Positions 7,980 through 16,353 are shown, counted from the stretch's first letter. The stretch is 64,000 bases of DNA from Paenibacillus tuaregi (GCF_900086655.1 NZ_LT575476.1:5418431-5482430); one strand, 5' to 3'. Numbers and translations: made by a program. Notes: generated by a model not told the origin, from the sequence alone.

Positions 7980-9155
7980 ATGAAAAAAATCTTATCTTTC
8001 ATGGATTGGGGTATATTCGCTCTTCGTTTATACCATTATATTTTGCTGTTATCCCGGGTTCTGGCAGCAAGCGAGTTTTCGAACCGAACGTTATTAAACG
8101 TGATCTGGCTGAGCCTAGCCCTTGTCGTCCCTTTGCTGTTCTGGTTTCCTGGGCGCCGGATGAACAAAATCTGGTTCTGCATACTAGAGTTATTGCTTGG
8201 CGGTTCTTATTATGTGAATTCTGTCATTCATCCGGATTTGACTTCAAAAGCGGACTATTTGCTTCCGAGTCTTACCATGGGGTACTTATTGACTAAGCAA
8301 ACCCTTTGGATCATTCCCTTGCTTGTTTTCATCCCCTTTTGCTTCCAGTCTTACTTAAGATTATCTTGGGAGCAAGCTCTAAGCATCGGAACAGACAATC
8401 TGCTGTTCTGCTTCATCGGGATGTGGGCAAGTTCTGTCGCCAATGCGTATGACCAGAAAAATAAACTGGCTGCGGAAGTGGAGCAGCAAAATAGGCTGTT
8501 AACCCACTACACGGCCGAGATCGAGAAAATGACTTTGCTTGAAGAGCGCAACCGCATGTCCAAGGAGCTTCATGATACGCTAGGGCATTCCTTTATCTCA
8601 CTCATCCTGGGCCTGGATGCCTCTATTGCGCTTATGGATAGCAAGCCTGCCGAGGCTAAAGATCGGTTAATTCGCTTAAGAGCATTGGCTGAGAAAAATC
8701 TGGACGAAATGAGAAACATCGTACATGAGATGGGGGAAGAAGAGGAATCAAGCCTGGTCCGACAGATTGAATCCCTTGCAGCCCGTTTCAGGGAGCACAC
8801 GGGTACAGCCCTGACCTTGAGTCTGCCGGAGGCAGAACGGCCCATACATTTTGAAGTACGGCAGGCGATCCTGCGGGTCATCCAGGAATCCTTCACAAAT
8901 GCGCTAAAGCACGGAAATGCATCTCAGCTTCATCTGGAGCTTGAGTTTTCTGAGAGCAATCTGCAATTGTCGGTTCGAAATAACGGCAAACCGATCGACA
9001 AGCTAAACTATGGCTTCGGCTTGACCACCATGAAGCAGAGGGTTGAGCGGTTGGGAGGGAGCCTACACCTATCATCTGTGGAGGGAACTCCAGCGCTAAC
9101 CGAAGTCCGATGCGAAATCCCGCTGAAAGGAGTGATGCCGCATGGCGAAGATTAA
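7980..9155 (+). CDS. LiaS/DesK-type sensor histidine kinase
   Basis: 391-residue kinase. About five hydrophobic segments fill residues 10-155, then a coiled linker and a HisKA_3 domain with phospho-acceptor H198 (MSKELHDTLGHSF). The HATPase domain has N in QESFTNALKHG and the glycine box YGFGLTTMKQRVE. It is paired with the NarL regulator at 9142, overlapping it by 14 bases. The ATG at 7980 has no clear Shine-Dalgarno sequence; a tiny frame ATGATGATGCTATGA ends on it, so start-stop coupling or near-leaderless translation from a possible -10 (TATGAT, 7968-7973) may apply. Longer upstream starts would run through the antisense of DinB. Confidence 0.9.
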   Translation: MKKILSFMDWGIFALRLYHYILLLSRVLAASEFSNRTLLNVIWLSLALVVPLLFWFPGRRMNKIWFCILELLLGGSYYVNSVIHPDLTSKADYLLPSLTMGYLLTKQTLWIIPLLVFIPFCFQSYLRLSWEQALSIGTDNLLFCFIGMWASSVANAYDQKNKLAAEVEQQNRLLTHYTAEIEKMTLLEERNRMSKELHDTLGHSFISLILGLDASIALMDSKPAEAKDRLIRLRALAEKNLDEMRNIVHEMGEEEESSLVRQIESLAARFREHTGTALTLSLPEAERPIHFEVRQAILRVIQESFTNALKHGNASQLHLELEFSESNLQLSVRNNGKPIDKLNYGFGLTTMKQRVERLGGSLHLSSVEGTPALTEVRCEIPLKGVMPHGED

Positions 9156-9786
9156 AGTGCTGCTTGCCGATGATCAAGAATTAATTCTCGAAAGCTTACA
9201 TATCGTGCTGTCCATGGAAGAGGATTTGGAAATTGTTGGTTTAGCCAAGAATGGGGAAGAAGCCGTAAAGGGCTGTGAGCAGTTTATGCCGGATATTGTG
9301 TTGATGGATGTGAACATGCCGGTCATGGACGGCGTCGCCGCAACGGCCCTGATTAAAGAGCGAATGCCTGCAATCAAAATCATCATGCTGACCTCCTATA
9401 AGGAAGTAGAGTATGTGCTATCGGCGTTAAGCTATGGAGCAGAAGGTTATCTGCTCAAAGCCATTCATCCCAGAGACCTGGCTGCAGGCATACGGGTGGT
9501 TCAGGCGGGCGGGACTTTAATTTCGCAGGAAATGGCGAGCAAAATGATCAAGAACATGAACACGGCCACCCCTGCGAAAAATAATGAATTTGGGCTCACC
9601 GCCCGTGAAATAGAAGTGCTGCATAAGCTGGCTGCTGGCCTGCGTAATCAAGAAATTGCCGAGGTGCTGCATCTTAGTGAAGGGACGGTCAAAAATTATA
9701 TCTCAACGATTTATTCGAAGCTTAATGTGAAAGGAAGACGGGAGGCTGCCCGAAAGGCACGGGATTCGGGAATTACAAATCATTAA
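9142..9786 (+). CDS. NarL/LiaR-type response regulator
   Basis: 214 residues. The receiver (4-120) has D10-D11, phospho-acceptor D56 (VLMDVNMPVMDG) and K110 region LKAIHP; the C-terminal LuxR HTH (about 150-210) reads LTAREIEVLHKLAAGLRNQEIA and SEGTVKNYISTIYSKL. GAAAGGAG is placed 8 bases before ATG 9142, inside the kinase gene, so translation is coupled. A terminator follows. The same kinase-plus-regulator architecture occurs as a single fused gene at 62106-63893. Confidence 0.94.
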   Translation: MAKIKVLLADDQELILESLHIVLSMEEDLEIVGLAKNGEEAVKGCEQFMPDIVLMDVNMPVMDGVAATALIKERMPAIKIIMLTSYKEVEYVLSALSYGAEGYLLKAIHPRDLAAGIRVVQAGGTLISQEMASKMIKNMNTATPAKNNEFGLTAREIEVLHKLAAGLRNQEIAEVLHLSEGTVKNYISTIYSKLNVKGRREAARKARDSGITNH

Positions 9787-9836
9787 AAAGCCGATCCCCA
9801 AGAGGCTGGCAACTTATTAGAGGTGCCGGCTTTTTT
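9785..9836 (+). terminator. Intrinsic terminator after the LiaRS-like pair
   Basis: AAAAAGCC pairs with GGCTTTTTT, enclosing an inner GCTGGCA/TGCCGGC pairing, followed by six T's. It overlaps the stop codon region of the regulator gene. Confidence 0.75.
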
Positions 9837-9936
9837 GAATATAGCCATAGACTAAACTATGACTAAAGCGCACTGTCTCTTTATGACTTTTTCAGCCTAT
9901 ACTCATAACATCAAACCACAGGAGAGGCGATAAGAC

Positions 9937-10833
9937 ATGAAGAAAACAAAACCTAGAAATAAAGGGCTGCTGCACAATAACAGGAAGTTAAGCGCTTGGA
10001 ATTCATTTTGGCGCTTTCCAATCGTCTGGATGATTGCGGGAGCTATTGGGATTACTCTTGTAGATACGTTATTCCGGCAGCTGACAGAGCGAGTAGAGGG
10101 GACCGCCGTTTCCCTTGTTTTCACACTAGTAATGGGATCGCTGGCCATCTTGGTTTATAAGCTCTCGCTCACATACCTGGCCCGGCGGTCCACTCCAGAG
10201 ATATCTAGACAGCGCGCAGGGAAGGACACGGTTCTGGGTGTACTAACGGGGAGCCTCTTTATCACAGGGTCTGCCGTTATTATTATGGCTCTGGGAGGGT
10301 ACTCCTTTCAGTGGGCAGGTTCTGCGGATACAAGTTCTGTTCTAATATCCTCCATTGAAACCTCCTTGGGAGCAGCCATTGTCGAAGAACTTATCTTTCG
10401 TGGACTTATGTTTCAAGCCATAGATCAATTGGGGGGAAGAGCGCTCGCGCTTGCTGTGACTTCTCTATTCTTTGGAGCTGCCCATCTTGGAAATCCAGGG
10501 GCAACCTTATGGAGCGCGTTCGCCATAGTCCTGGAAGCAGGTGTTCTGCTCGGAGCCGCCTTCTTGTGGCGGCGAAGCTTGTGGTTTACCATAGGGCTGC
10601 ATTTTGCTTGGAATACCATTGAAGGTTTGCTTGGCCTTCCTGTTTCTGGGCACTCTGCTGCCGGTCTCTTTACTGTAAAGGTGAACGGTGCCGCGCTTCT
10701 CACCGGGGGCGACTTTGGACTTGAGAGCTCTATTGTTCCGGTTATAGTCAGTCTTCTGATCTCCATTCCTATGCTAATTGGTGCTGCAAGGAATCGTAGG
10801 GTTGAAGTTGGAGGCCTTCCTGTATCAAAGTAA
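9937..10833 (+). CDS. CPBP-family intramembrane protease
   Basis: 298-residue membrane protein with about eight hydrophobic segments and the CPBP (Rce1-like/ABI) catalytic motifs in order: E150-E151-xxx-R155 (VEELIFRGLMF), H183 (AAHLGN) and H222-xxx-N226 (LHFAWN). These are glutamic-type intramembrane peptidases, used in bacteriocin maturation or self-protection and in other membrane processing. GGAGAGG lies upstream of ATG 9937. The gene stands alone, with a terminator on each side. No bacteriocin structural gene is visible beside it. Confidence 0.92.
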   Translation: MKKTKPRNKGLLHNNRKLSAWNSFWRFPIVWMIAGAIGITLVDTLFRQLTERVEGTAVSLVFTLVMGSLAILVYKLSLTYLARRSTPEISRQRAGKDTVLGVLTGSLFITGSAVIIMALGGYSFQWAGSADTSSVLISSIETSLGAAIVEELIFRGLMFQAIDQLGGRALALAVTSLFFGAAHLGNPGATLWSAFAIVLEAGVLLGAAFLWRRSLWFTIGLHFAWNTIEGLLGLPVSGHSAAGLFTVKVNGAALLTGGDFGLESSIVPVIVSLLISIPMLIGAARNRRVEVGGLPVSK

Positions 10834-10921
10834 ACGGCAGGCCATTGGATGACCAACAGGAAGCATGCCTCCAGCGTATAGCTTGCCTTTAATGAGGAGT
10901 CCGAGAGGCCCTTCTTAAGCG

Positions 10922-10958
10922 AAGCCCTTCCCCTGACAATAAAGCGGAAAGGGCTTTT
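10922..10958 (+). terminator. Probable intrinsic terminator after the CPBP gene
   Basis: AAGCCCTTCCC pairs with GGAAAGGGCTT with a one-base bulge and is followed by TTTT on the plus strand. Between convergent genes it may act both ways. Confidence 0.65.
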
Positions 10959-10989
10959 GTCATAACGGTCGTTCTCCCGTTGAACTGAC

Positions 10990-11730
10990 TTACGAGTATG
11001 CCAATTGAATGTCAATGAACTGAACAACGATTTGGCAAATCTCTCCCGCTTGGTCGTATCCCCAATAAACCGGATAAGCGCCATCACCAAAACCGGATTG
11101 AAACATGGGGATATGGCAATCGGTATCTGGAATCGTCCAGTTCAGCCAATCGCCGGCATCGCGCTGATATTGCGGATTTTCGCGGAAACTCTTGGCAAAT
11201 AGGACTGCAAAATAATCATCATAAAGATTGCCTTCCGGATGTTCTTGATGCCACCGGCTAACAAAGTCACAAAAAGCTAGGTGTGCCTGCTTATCGCAAA
11301 TACATGCCAGACCGGCATCTACATTGAAGCCAAAAAACTCATCATCCTCCATCCCCAATATATCTTCATGTCCAATCAGAGCTTCCTCGAACCGGACGGC
11401 AGGAGCATCGGAAAACCGCAGACGAACAGCAGCATAACGGGCACAGTCCCCATCCTCGTCCGGCTTCACCACACAGACCTCAGTTGAGTAGGTTCCAACG
11501 GGCGCCGTTTGGAAATAAGGCTGCTCCTCCATATGCTCCAAATAACATAGCGGATCGCGGACAAGAATTTGGCCGGTAGGAATAGAGGTGGGACCGATAT
11601 CTATAACCGCCAGCTGCTTGCCTGCAATTTCAGGCAAAACAAAATAGTCATTCAAATCTACAGGGCATTTCAATTTGTCACGCTGCTGCTCCCACTGGGA
11701 CAGCCATTCACTTGTTGGTGCCATAGGCAT
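10990..11730 (-). CDS. DUF4241-domain protein
   Basis: 246-residue soluble protein ending in the DUF4241 signature GFGDGAYPVYWGYDQAGEI, preceded by an acidic, aspartate-rich middle. No catalytic motif is apparent. DUF4241 proteins are cytoplasmic and of unknown function; in Bacillota they often sit alone among immunity-like genes, so an orphan immunity role is a guess. AGGAG is 4 bases from ATG 11730 and 10 bases from an in-frame ATG two codons later; either may be the true start. It converges on the CPBP gene. Confidence 0.75.
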   Translation of the reverse strand: MPMAPTSEWLSQWEQQRDKLKCPVDLNDYFVLPEIAGKQLAVIDIGPTSIPTGQILVRDPLCYLEHMEEQPYFQTAPVGTYSTEVCVVKPDEDGDCARYAAVRLRFSDAPAVRFEEALIGHEDILGMEDDEFFGFNVDAGLACICDKQAHLAFCDFVSRWHQEHPEGNLYDDYFAVLFAKSFRENPQYQRDAGDWLNWTIPDTDCHIPMFQSGFGDGAYPVYWGYDQAGEICQIVVQFIDIQLAYS

Positions 11731-11867
11731 TCATCTCCTGAAAGTAGATTTATATAATTAGCGCACTACATGAGCATGCCTACATAGTCCTACTCGAGGG
11801 CCACCGAAGAAATCGAGGCCTGAGCGAACTTGGTTCAACTATCATCTCTCGATAGCTTAGAACGATG

Positions 11868-12320
11868 CTAATATTCACGCCTGTTGCCTTTCTTCACAAA
11901 ATCCCAGTCGATTTCGACATTTTTCCTCACTCGTTGAAGATAGTGAAGCAGCGTTTCCTTCTCCTCTTCACTAAGACCCGCTAATGCGACCTTATCGGTG
12001 TGATCCGCTTCTCTTTTGAGGAAGGAGTACGCCTCATCACCTTTTGTTGTGGTGAATAATCTTTTGATTCGTTTGTTAATTGTGTCGTCCCTTTTTTCAA
12101 TAAAACCTTGCGATTCAAGCTTTTGTATCGCTCGTGCTGTTGTCGTACGGTCTACTTTCAACATTTCAGCTAACTTTTCCTGAATAATCCCTTGATTTTC
12201 GTAGATTCGAACCAAATAAAGATATTGGCCTTTTGTGAGCTCAATTTCCTTAAATTCCACATTGCTTATTGAGTCTAATGCTCTCGCTATCATGCCAACT
12301 TCTCGAAGGATTTCTCGCAT
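11868..12320 (-). CDS. MarR-family regulator
   Basis: 150-residue winged-helix MarR protein. The DNA-binding core reads IIQEKLAEMLKVDRTTTARAI followed by the wing KRDDTINKRIKRLFTTTKG. It is transcribed divergently from the GNAT gene (12508). A 24-base near-perfect palindrome at 12440-12463 between them is the likely binding site, covering the -35 of the GNAT promoter, so it should repress the acetyltransferase and YczE-like genes. The inducer is unknown. Confidence 0.92.
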   Translation of the reverse strand: MREILREVGMIARALDSISNVEFKEIELTKGQYLYLVRIYENQGIIQEKLAEMLKVDRTTTARAIQKLESQGFIEKRDDTINKRIKRLFTTTKGDEAYSFLKREADHTDKVALAGLSEEEKETLLHYLQRVRKNVEIDWDFVKKGNRREY

Positions 12321-12439
12321 TCTACCACCAACTTTCCCTGCACATTAACCATATAACGCTATTATGTTGGATCTATCCTCAAAACTCAACGCTAGCCCGA
12401 GGAGTTAGAAAGGTTGCCCTGCAAAAAACATCGCCCTGC

Positions 12440-12474
12440 ATAATGTTGCATTTGCAATATTATTAGTGTATACT
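12440..12474 (+). promoter_or_regulatory. GNAT/YczE promoter overlapped by a MarR palindrome
   Basis: -35 TTGCAT (12446-12451), 17-base spacer, -10 TATACT (12469-12474). The arms ATAATGTTGCA (12440-12450) and TGCAATATTAT (12453-12463) are inverted repeats with one mismatch and a 2-base centre, the usual size of a MarR operator. Confidence 0.82.
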
Positions 12475-12507
12475 TTCGTTACTTCACAGAAGGGATTGAG
12501 GGTGAGC

Positions 12508-12957
12508 ATGGAGATTACGATCGCTAAGGTTTCCAATTCCATCGAACTTGAACATGCTTTTTCTATAAGAAAGAAAGTATTTGTCGAAGAGCAGGGTGTC
12601 CCCTTAAAGGATGAGTTTGATGAGTTTGATAGGTTGAATGGAACGTGCGAACATGTACTGGCCTATTATGATGGGAAACCAGTTGGCGCAGGAAGAGTAC
12701 GCATCCTAGATGGGAAGGGAAAGATCGAGCGCATTTGTATTTTAGAACGTTATCGGAAATTTGGAGTTGGCAGAAAAATCATTAATTCCTTAGAAGAAAT
12801 CTCAAGTAATAAAGGGCTTCTGCAGGTCAAATTACATGGGCAATCACAGGCAAAGGGCTTTTACGAGAAATTAGGCTACAGGGCAGCATCGGCTGAATTT
12901 ATGGAGGATAGAATACCTCACTTTTTGATGATTAAAGATCTATCTACCAATGATTAA
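12508..12957 (+). CDS. GNAT N-acetyltransferase (ElaA/YjcF-like)
   Basis: 149-residue GCN5-related acetyltransferase. Acetyl-CoA-binding motif A is at IERICILERYRKFGVGRKI and the C-terminal motif B at KGFYEKLGYRAASAEFMEDRIPH, with the 'SIRKKVFVEEQGVP' N-terminus typical of the ElaA/YjcF group. GAGGGTG precedes ATG 12508; earlier in-frame codons lie on or beyond the -10 box and are excluded. The last 8 bases overlap the start of the YczE-like gene, so the two are co-translated. Its substrate is unknown. Confidence 0.9.
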   Translation: MEITIAKVSNSIELEHAFSIRKKVFVEEQGVPLKDEFDEFDRLNGTCEHVLAYYDGKPVGAGRVRILDGKGKIERICILERYRKFGVGRKIINSLEEISSNKGLLQVKLHGQSQAKGFYEKLGYRAASAEFMEDRIPHFLMIKDLSTND

Positions 12958-13564
12958 AATTTTCATTTTTGGCGTTGGAATTTTCATTTTAACTTTCGGA
13001 GTTTCGCTTACGATACAATCCGATCTAGGAGTATCTCCATTTGATGCGATGTTGGTTGGCTTGTCCAATAGCATCGGGCTGACCGTTGGAAGCTGGGAAG
13101 TTATAATCGCCATGATCATAATTGGGTGCAATTCGTACTTTTCAAAACAGCGGCCCGAACTATTAGGATTAGTGACCGCCTTTATAACGGGTATCGGCAT
13201 CGATTTCTGGCTTTTTTTATTCGATCATGCCATCGAACCTAAGCTGCTCTTGAGTAAAATAGTATGTTACACAATTGGATTATTCTTTGTAGCTCTGGGG
13301 ACTTCTATTTATTTAACGCCAAATTTTGCCCCTATTCCCATCGACAGGCTAACCTTAATTTTGCATACACGATCAGGGTTGAATTTGTTTATTACTCGCA
13401 CACTCATTTATCTCTTCTTTTTAACAGTCGCCTTCGCCGTAAAGGGGCCGATAGGAATCGGCACCATAGTGACCGTTTGCCTTGGGGGCATACTGCTTAA
13501 TAAGTTACTGCCTTTTACACAGAAGCAATTAGGCAAATTAAAAAAGATGGAGACTACAACGTAG
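12950..13564 (+). CDS. YczE/YyaS/YitT-type membrane protein
   Basis: 204-residue integral membrane protein with about five hydrophobic segments. The family hallmark near the N-terminus is present: an SLTIQSDLGVSPFDAM segment after the first helix, and TPNFAPIPIDRLTLI later. YczE-like proteins are poorly understood; B. subtilis YczE affects lipopeptide synthesis. It overlaps the GNAT gene by 8 bases and must be expressed from the MarR-controlled promoter. It may be a transporter for the acetylated compound; that is inference. Confidence 0.87.
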   Translation: MIKIFIFGVGIFILTFGVSLTIQSDLGVSPFDAMLVGLSNSIGLTVGSWEVIIAMIIIGCNSYFSKQRPELLGLVTAFITGIGIDFWLFLFDHAIEPKLLLSKIVCYTIGLFFVALGTSIYLTPNFAPIPIDRLTLILHTRSGLNLFITRTLIYLFFLTVAFAVKGPIGIGTIVTVCLGGILLNKLLPFTQKQLGKLKKMETTT

Positions 13565-13604
13565 ATTTACGCTGAGCCCCGTCTTGAACTTCCCCCTTAT
13601 CAAG

Positions 13605-13675
13605 GACAGCTGCCTTGCATCGTCCGAAAGACCCACAGTACCATCTGTAAAAATACCAGACAGCTTCGGCTCAGG
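13605..13675 (-). pseudogene. Decayed 3' fragment of a TetR gene
   Basis: On the minus strand this stretch aligns base by base with the last part of the TetR gene at 3108-3725 (codons for EPRLFGILQMVLLVFRTLQG), with many substitutions but no large gaps, for example the shared blocks TTTCGGAC and GCAAGGCAGC. It has no start or promoter. It adjoins a second duplicated fragment at 13682-13777. Confidence 0.6.
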
Positions 13676-13681
13676 GCTACA

Positions 13682-13777
13682 TATCACGAAGCAATGAAGT
13701 ATTTAATTCCGCTCTTCCCCTACGGATTAGTATCTACCTGTTTTCAGGCGAATGTACTCGTTATATCTCAAGGTCAT
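13682..13777 (-). pseudogene. Second copy of the small ORF found after Imm26
   Basis: A 16-codon frame MTLRYNEYIRLKTGRY (13727-13777) starts 13 bases after the DUF4261 stop, behind GAGGTG. Both its coding start and its downstream flank (around CATATCACGAAGCAATGAAG) match the region at 5474-5627, but the middle is deleted and a TAA truncates it. It is read as a decayed copy of the 5509-5625 ORF. Confidence 0.6.
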
Positions 13778-13790
13778 CACCTCGGCCAGT

Positions 13791-14690
13791 TTATTCTCGC
13801 CCTCCTGCCGCATATTCGCCTGGACAGACGTCCATCACTTCTCTGGAAGGCTGGATCAGCGCCATCTCGAACCTGCAAGGCCATTGCACGTCTGGCGCCA
13901 TCTCCCCGTTCAGCAAGCCGGCGACCGTCTCACCGTCGCTCACCGGCACATCCTCTTCAAACAAGTAGGCTGCGACAGCGAATGCATGCCGTGACACGTC
14001 GTTCGGATCTAATGTATGAAAGTGGTACTGGACATCCGGAAGCCCAAGCGCAAAAAGACCGAGCGAATCGACCAGGCAGTCTTCGGTCCCATGAATGGAA
14101 AAATAGCGGATATTCATGCCGAACTGCAAGAACCTCGCGGCTCCTTCGTACGGATTATCCGCAATTTCGGACGGATGCAGCAATTTCCCGCTCGATGGAA
14201 TCCAGATCGCTTTGCAGGTCGGGAACAGGCTTACGGCAGCCTCCAGCCAATCCGCCAGCAAGGCGCTGCGCGATTTATAGTCCAGCCCCGCCGCCATGAA
14301 GTCGCTGATCAGCAGCTTATAGCGGCATTTTTGCAGAACGTCCTCCGCATCCGGCATCGTCCAGAACTGGGTTCGCTCCAAGTCGGTAATCGTCTCCGGT
14401 TGAAAATCAGTAACGTCTGCCATCATCACCTGAGCCGGCAGCTCCCCCTCCTGGTAGGTTACTTTATAAGCCTCTACAGCAAACAACGACAAAACGTTAT
14501 CTGCTGATACAGTATCCGTTTTTCCACATTGGGTTTCCAACACGTTTCGGATCGCTTCCGTATTCGGCCGTTCCGCCTTCTCCTCAAACAGCAGATACAT
14601 TTGGAATAACCGCTGAAACTCACTTTTTTCATCTAAATTTTGCTTAAGCACGCGTTCGCTCTCCATTTCTCCCTCACCACTTTCGTTCAT
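13791..14690 (-). CDS. DUF4261-domain protein
   Basis: 299-residue soluble protein. The C-terminal half carries the DUF4261 pattern (GMNIRYFSIHGTEDCLVDSLGLFALGLPDVQYHFHTLDPNDVSRHAF). No catalytic motif is recognisable. Such genes occur near polymorphic-toxin immunity genes in Bacillota, and this one is followed by the same short ORF that follows the Imm26 gene, which supports a shared origin. AGAGAGG precedes ATG 14690; an internal ATG eight codons later also has GAGGGAG just before it. Confidence 0.75.
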   Translation of the reverse strand: MNESGEGEMESERVLKQNLDEKSEFQRLFQMYLLFEEKAERPNTEAIRNVLETQCGKTDTVSADNVLSLFAVEAYKVTYQEGELPAQVMMADVTDFQPETITDLERTQFWTMPDAEDVLQKCRYKLLISDFMAAGLDYKSRSALLADWLEAAVSLFPTCKAIWIPSSGKLLHPSEIADNPYEGAARFLQFGMNIRYFSIHGTEDCLVDSLGLFALGLPDVQYHFHTLDPNDVSRHAFAVAAYLFEEDVPVSDGETVAGLLNGEMAPDVQWPCRFEMALIQPSREVMDVCPGEYAAGGRE

Positions 14691-14716
14691 AATGCCGTTC
14701 CTCTCTACTAAGCACC

Positions 14717-15082
14717 TTAATATTTCCCAAACCCTTTTTCACATATAATATCTGACGTGAGAATGTCATACAGCTGTTGCTTGGATTCTTCTAATTTTAG
14801 TTGAGCGGCTTCAATCTCCGCAATTTTATCTTGGAGCAGGTTTACATGCTCATCCTTCGGTATTCCGTTCTTCGAGATCATGGACTGGATATCCCGGATC
14901 GTAAAGCCAACCGCCAAGCAATGTTTAACAACGTTCAAATGATGAATGATGTCTGAAGTATATACGCGGTAATTATTGTGATCCCTGATTACGTATTCAT
15001 CCGTGATAATGCCAATTTGCTCATAATAACGGATCGTTGAAATCGGAAGATCAACACTTCTTGCTACTTCACTTATCTTCAT
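14717..15082 (-). CDS. MerR-family regulator
   Basis: 121-residue MerR protein: DNA-binding MKISEVARSVDLPISTIRYYE, the wing (NNYRVYTSDIIHHLNVVKH), and a C-terminal coiled dimer helix. The start ATG 15082 follows GGGGTG by 6 bases; the longer frame would include the promoter. It is divergent from the nitroreductase at 15198, whose promoter carries a 20-base perfect palindrome in a 19-base spacer. It should activate that gene in response to a small molecule, plausibly a quinone or nitro compound; this is inferred. Confidence 0.9.
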   Translation of the reverse strand: MKISEVARSVDLPISTIRYYEQIGIITDEYVIRDHNNYRVYTSDIIHHLNVVKHCLAVGFTIRDIQSMISKNGIPKDEHVNLLQDKIAEIEAAQLKLEESKQQLYDILTSDIICEKGFGKY

Positions 15083-15105
15083 AACCATCACCCCGTTTGT
15101 AGTGC

Positions 15106-15136
15106 TTGCTATAAAGTATACTTTATAGTTTACCAT
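15106..15136 (+). promoter_or_regulatory. MerR-type promoter of the nitroreductase gene
   Basis: -35 TTGCTA (15106-15111), 19-base spacer, -10 TACCAT (15131-15136). The perfect palindrome CTATAAAGTATACTTTATAG (15109-15128) fills the spacer. Confidence 0.85.
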
Positions 15137-15197
15137 CTTGTTAGCCGTGATGAATAACATCATTGCCAAACTCAATCGATAAAGGAGCGAAACCTTC

Positions 15198-15848
15198 ATG
15201 AGCATCCATACAGGCAACTACCACAAAACAAACGACTTTAACAAAATTGTTTTGGAACGTCGTTCCGTTAAAGTCTACGATCCCGAAGTAAAAATCAGCC
15301 GGGAGGAAATGAGCGAAATTTTGGCAGAAGCTTCCCGTGCCCCCTCTGCCATTAACATGCAGCCTTGGCGTTTCCTTGTTATTGACAGTGACGAAGGAAA
15401 AGAAAAACTTGCGCCGCTAACCTCCTTCAACCAGACACAAGTTTTGACATCTTCCGCTGTTATTGCAGTATTTTATGATGCTAACAATGTTGAATATATG
15501 GACGAGATTTTCAATAAATCGGTAGAACTTGGCTACATGCCGCAGGACATCAAGGACATGCAAGTGCAGCAGGCCAGGTCGTATTATGCAAGCCTGACTC
15601 CATCTGCCTTGCGCGACATCAACATGCTGGACTCTGGTCTTGTTTCGATGCAGCTGATGCTTGTAGCTCGTGCCCACGGATATGACACCAATCCAATGGC
15701 GGGTTATGACAAGGAACGAATCGCAGAGGTCTTTGGCATGGACAAAGAACGCTTCCAGCCGGTCATACTGCTGTCGATTGGTAAAGCGAGTAAAGAAGGC
15801 TACCCATCCTACCGTTTACCAGTAGATACGATTACTAGATGGGCTTGA
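15198..15848 (+). CDS. Nitroreductase-family FMN protein
   Basis: 216-residue nitroreductase. The FMN-binding N-terminal motif is RRSVKVYD, then EASRAPSAINMQPWRF, and a late GYDKERIAEVFGMD with the C-terminal GKASKEGYPSYRLP. These homodimeric flavoenzymes reduce nitroaromatics, quinones and azo compounds with NAD(P)H. AAAGGAG precedes ATG 15198. The gene is alone on its transcript, controlled by the divergent MerR regulator, and ends at a terminator near 15943. Confidence 0.93.
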   Translation: MSIHTGNYHKTNDFNKIVLERRSVKVYDPEVKISREEMSEILAEASRAPSAINMQPWRFLVIDSDEGKEKLAPLTSFNQTQVLTSSAVIAVFYDANNVEYMDEIFNKSVELGYMPQDIKDMQVQQARSYYASLTPSALRDINMLDSGLVSMQLMLVARAHGYDTNPMAGYDKERIAEVFGMDKERFQPVILLSIGKASKEGYPSYRLPVDTITRWA

Positions 15849-15942
15849 TCGAATTTTTGAGGACAGATTTTGAGAGTAGATGTAGGGCAAAAAGAACGCC
15901 AGCATTTAAAAGACCAGCTCGTAATAAAATAAGAAGCACAAG

Positions 15943-15976
15943 AAAGAGGGAGGCCCGTTAAGGGTCTCCCTTTCGC
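15943..15976 (+). terminator. Probable intrinsic terminator after the nitroreductase gene
   Basis: GAGGGAGGCCC pairs with GGGTCTCCCTTTC (one G-U pair) around a short TTAA loop, ending in TTTC. It lies about 100 bases after the stop. Confidence 0.6.
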
Positions 15977-16125
15977 TTATCATGATTCATTTCATTGTTG
16001 ACGGTGACTCTCCGTGTCTGTAGTAACTACATTCCTCCGAGGTCAACGCAGATCATTCGCCCATGCAGAGAGTATCGGCGTAAATTCGAAGAAGGAGAAT
16101 CTCTTACACTACCAAAGCTATCGTT

Positions 16126-16353
16126 TTACTGCTGGTCCGGCAAGCTTAATGCGTTAGCTGAAGTTTGCGCTTGATCTAAAAACTCCTCTGCTCGGGTCAA
16201 CTGCTGCCGGGCCGTTTCCAAAGCTTGTGAATTTGTTGCCGCGTTAGATTTACTTATCGAGCTTACCGCCTGATTTAAAGCCGTTTGCACCTCAGAAACC
16301 GCGTTAGATGCATGCTGCTCCAGCGTATTATCGCTCAAGCTAAGTGACTGCAT
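16126..16353 (-). CDS. Small hypothetical protein, divergent from the coat operon
   Basis: About 75 residues, rich in Ala, Gln and Ser and predicted helical or coiled (ALETARQQLTRAEEFLDQAQ). The plus strand here has many stops, which favours this frame as real. No good ribosome site is seen before ATG 16353; alternatives lie further upstream in the longer open frame. It is back to back with the spore-coat operon and could be a small spore protein. I do not recognise a family. Confidence 0.4.
   Translation of the reverse strand: MQSLSLSDNTLEQHASNAVSEVQTALNQAVSSISKSNAATNSQALETARQQLTRAEEFLDQAQTSANALSLPDQQ

Noticed and set aside
10425..11090. 221-codon minus-strand ORF
   Set aside because: Runs over the CPBP protease motifs in antisense and across a terminator.
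13694..14299. 201-codon plus-strand ORF
   Set aside because: Antisense of the DUF4261 gene; Arg/Ser/Pro-rich composition typical of a shadow frame.
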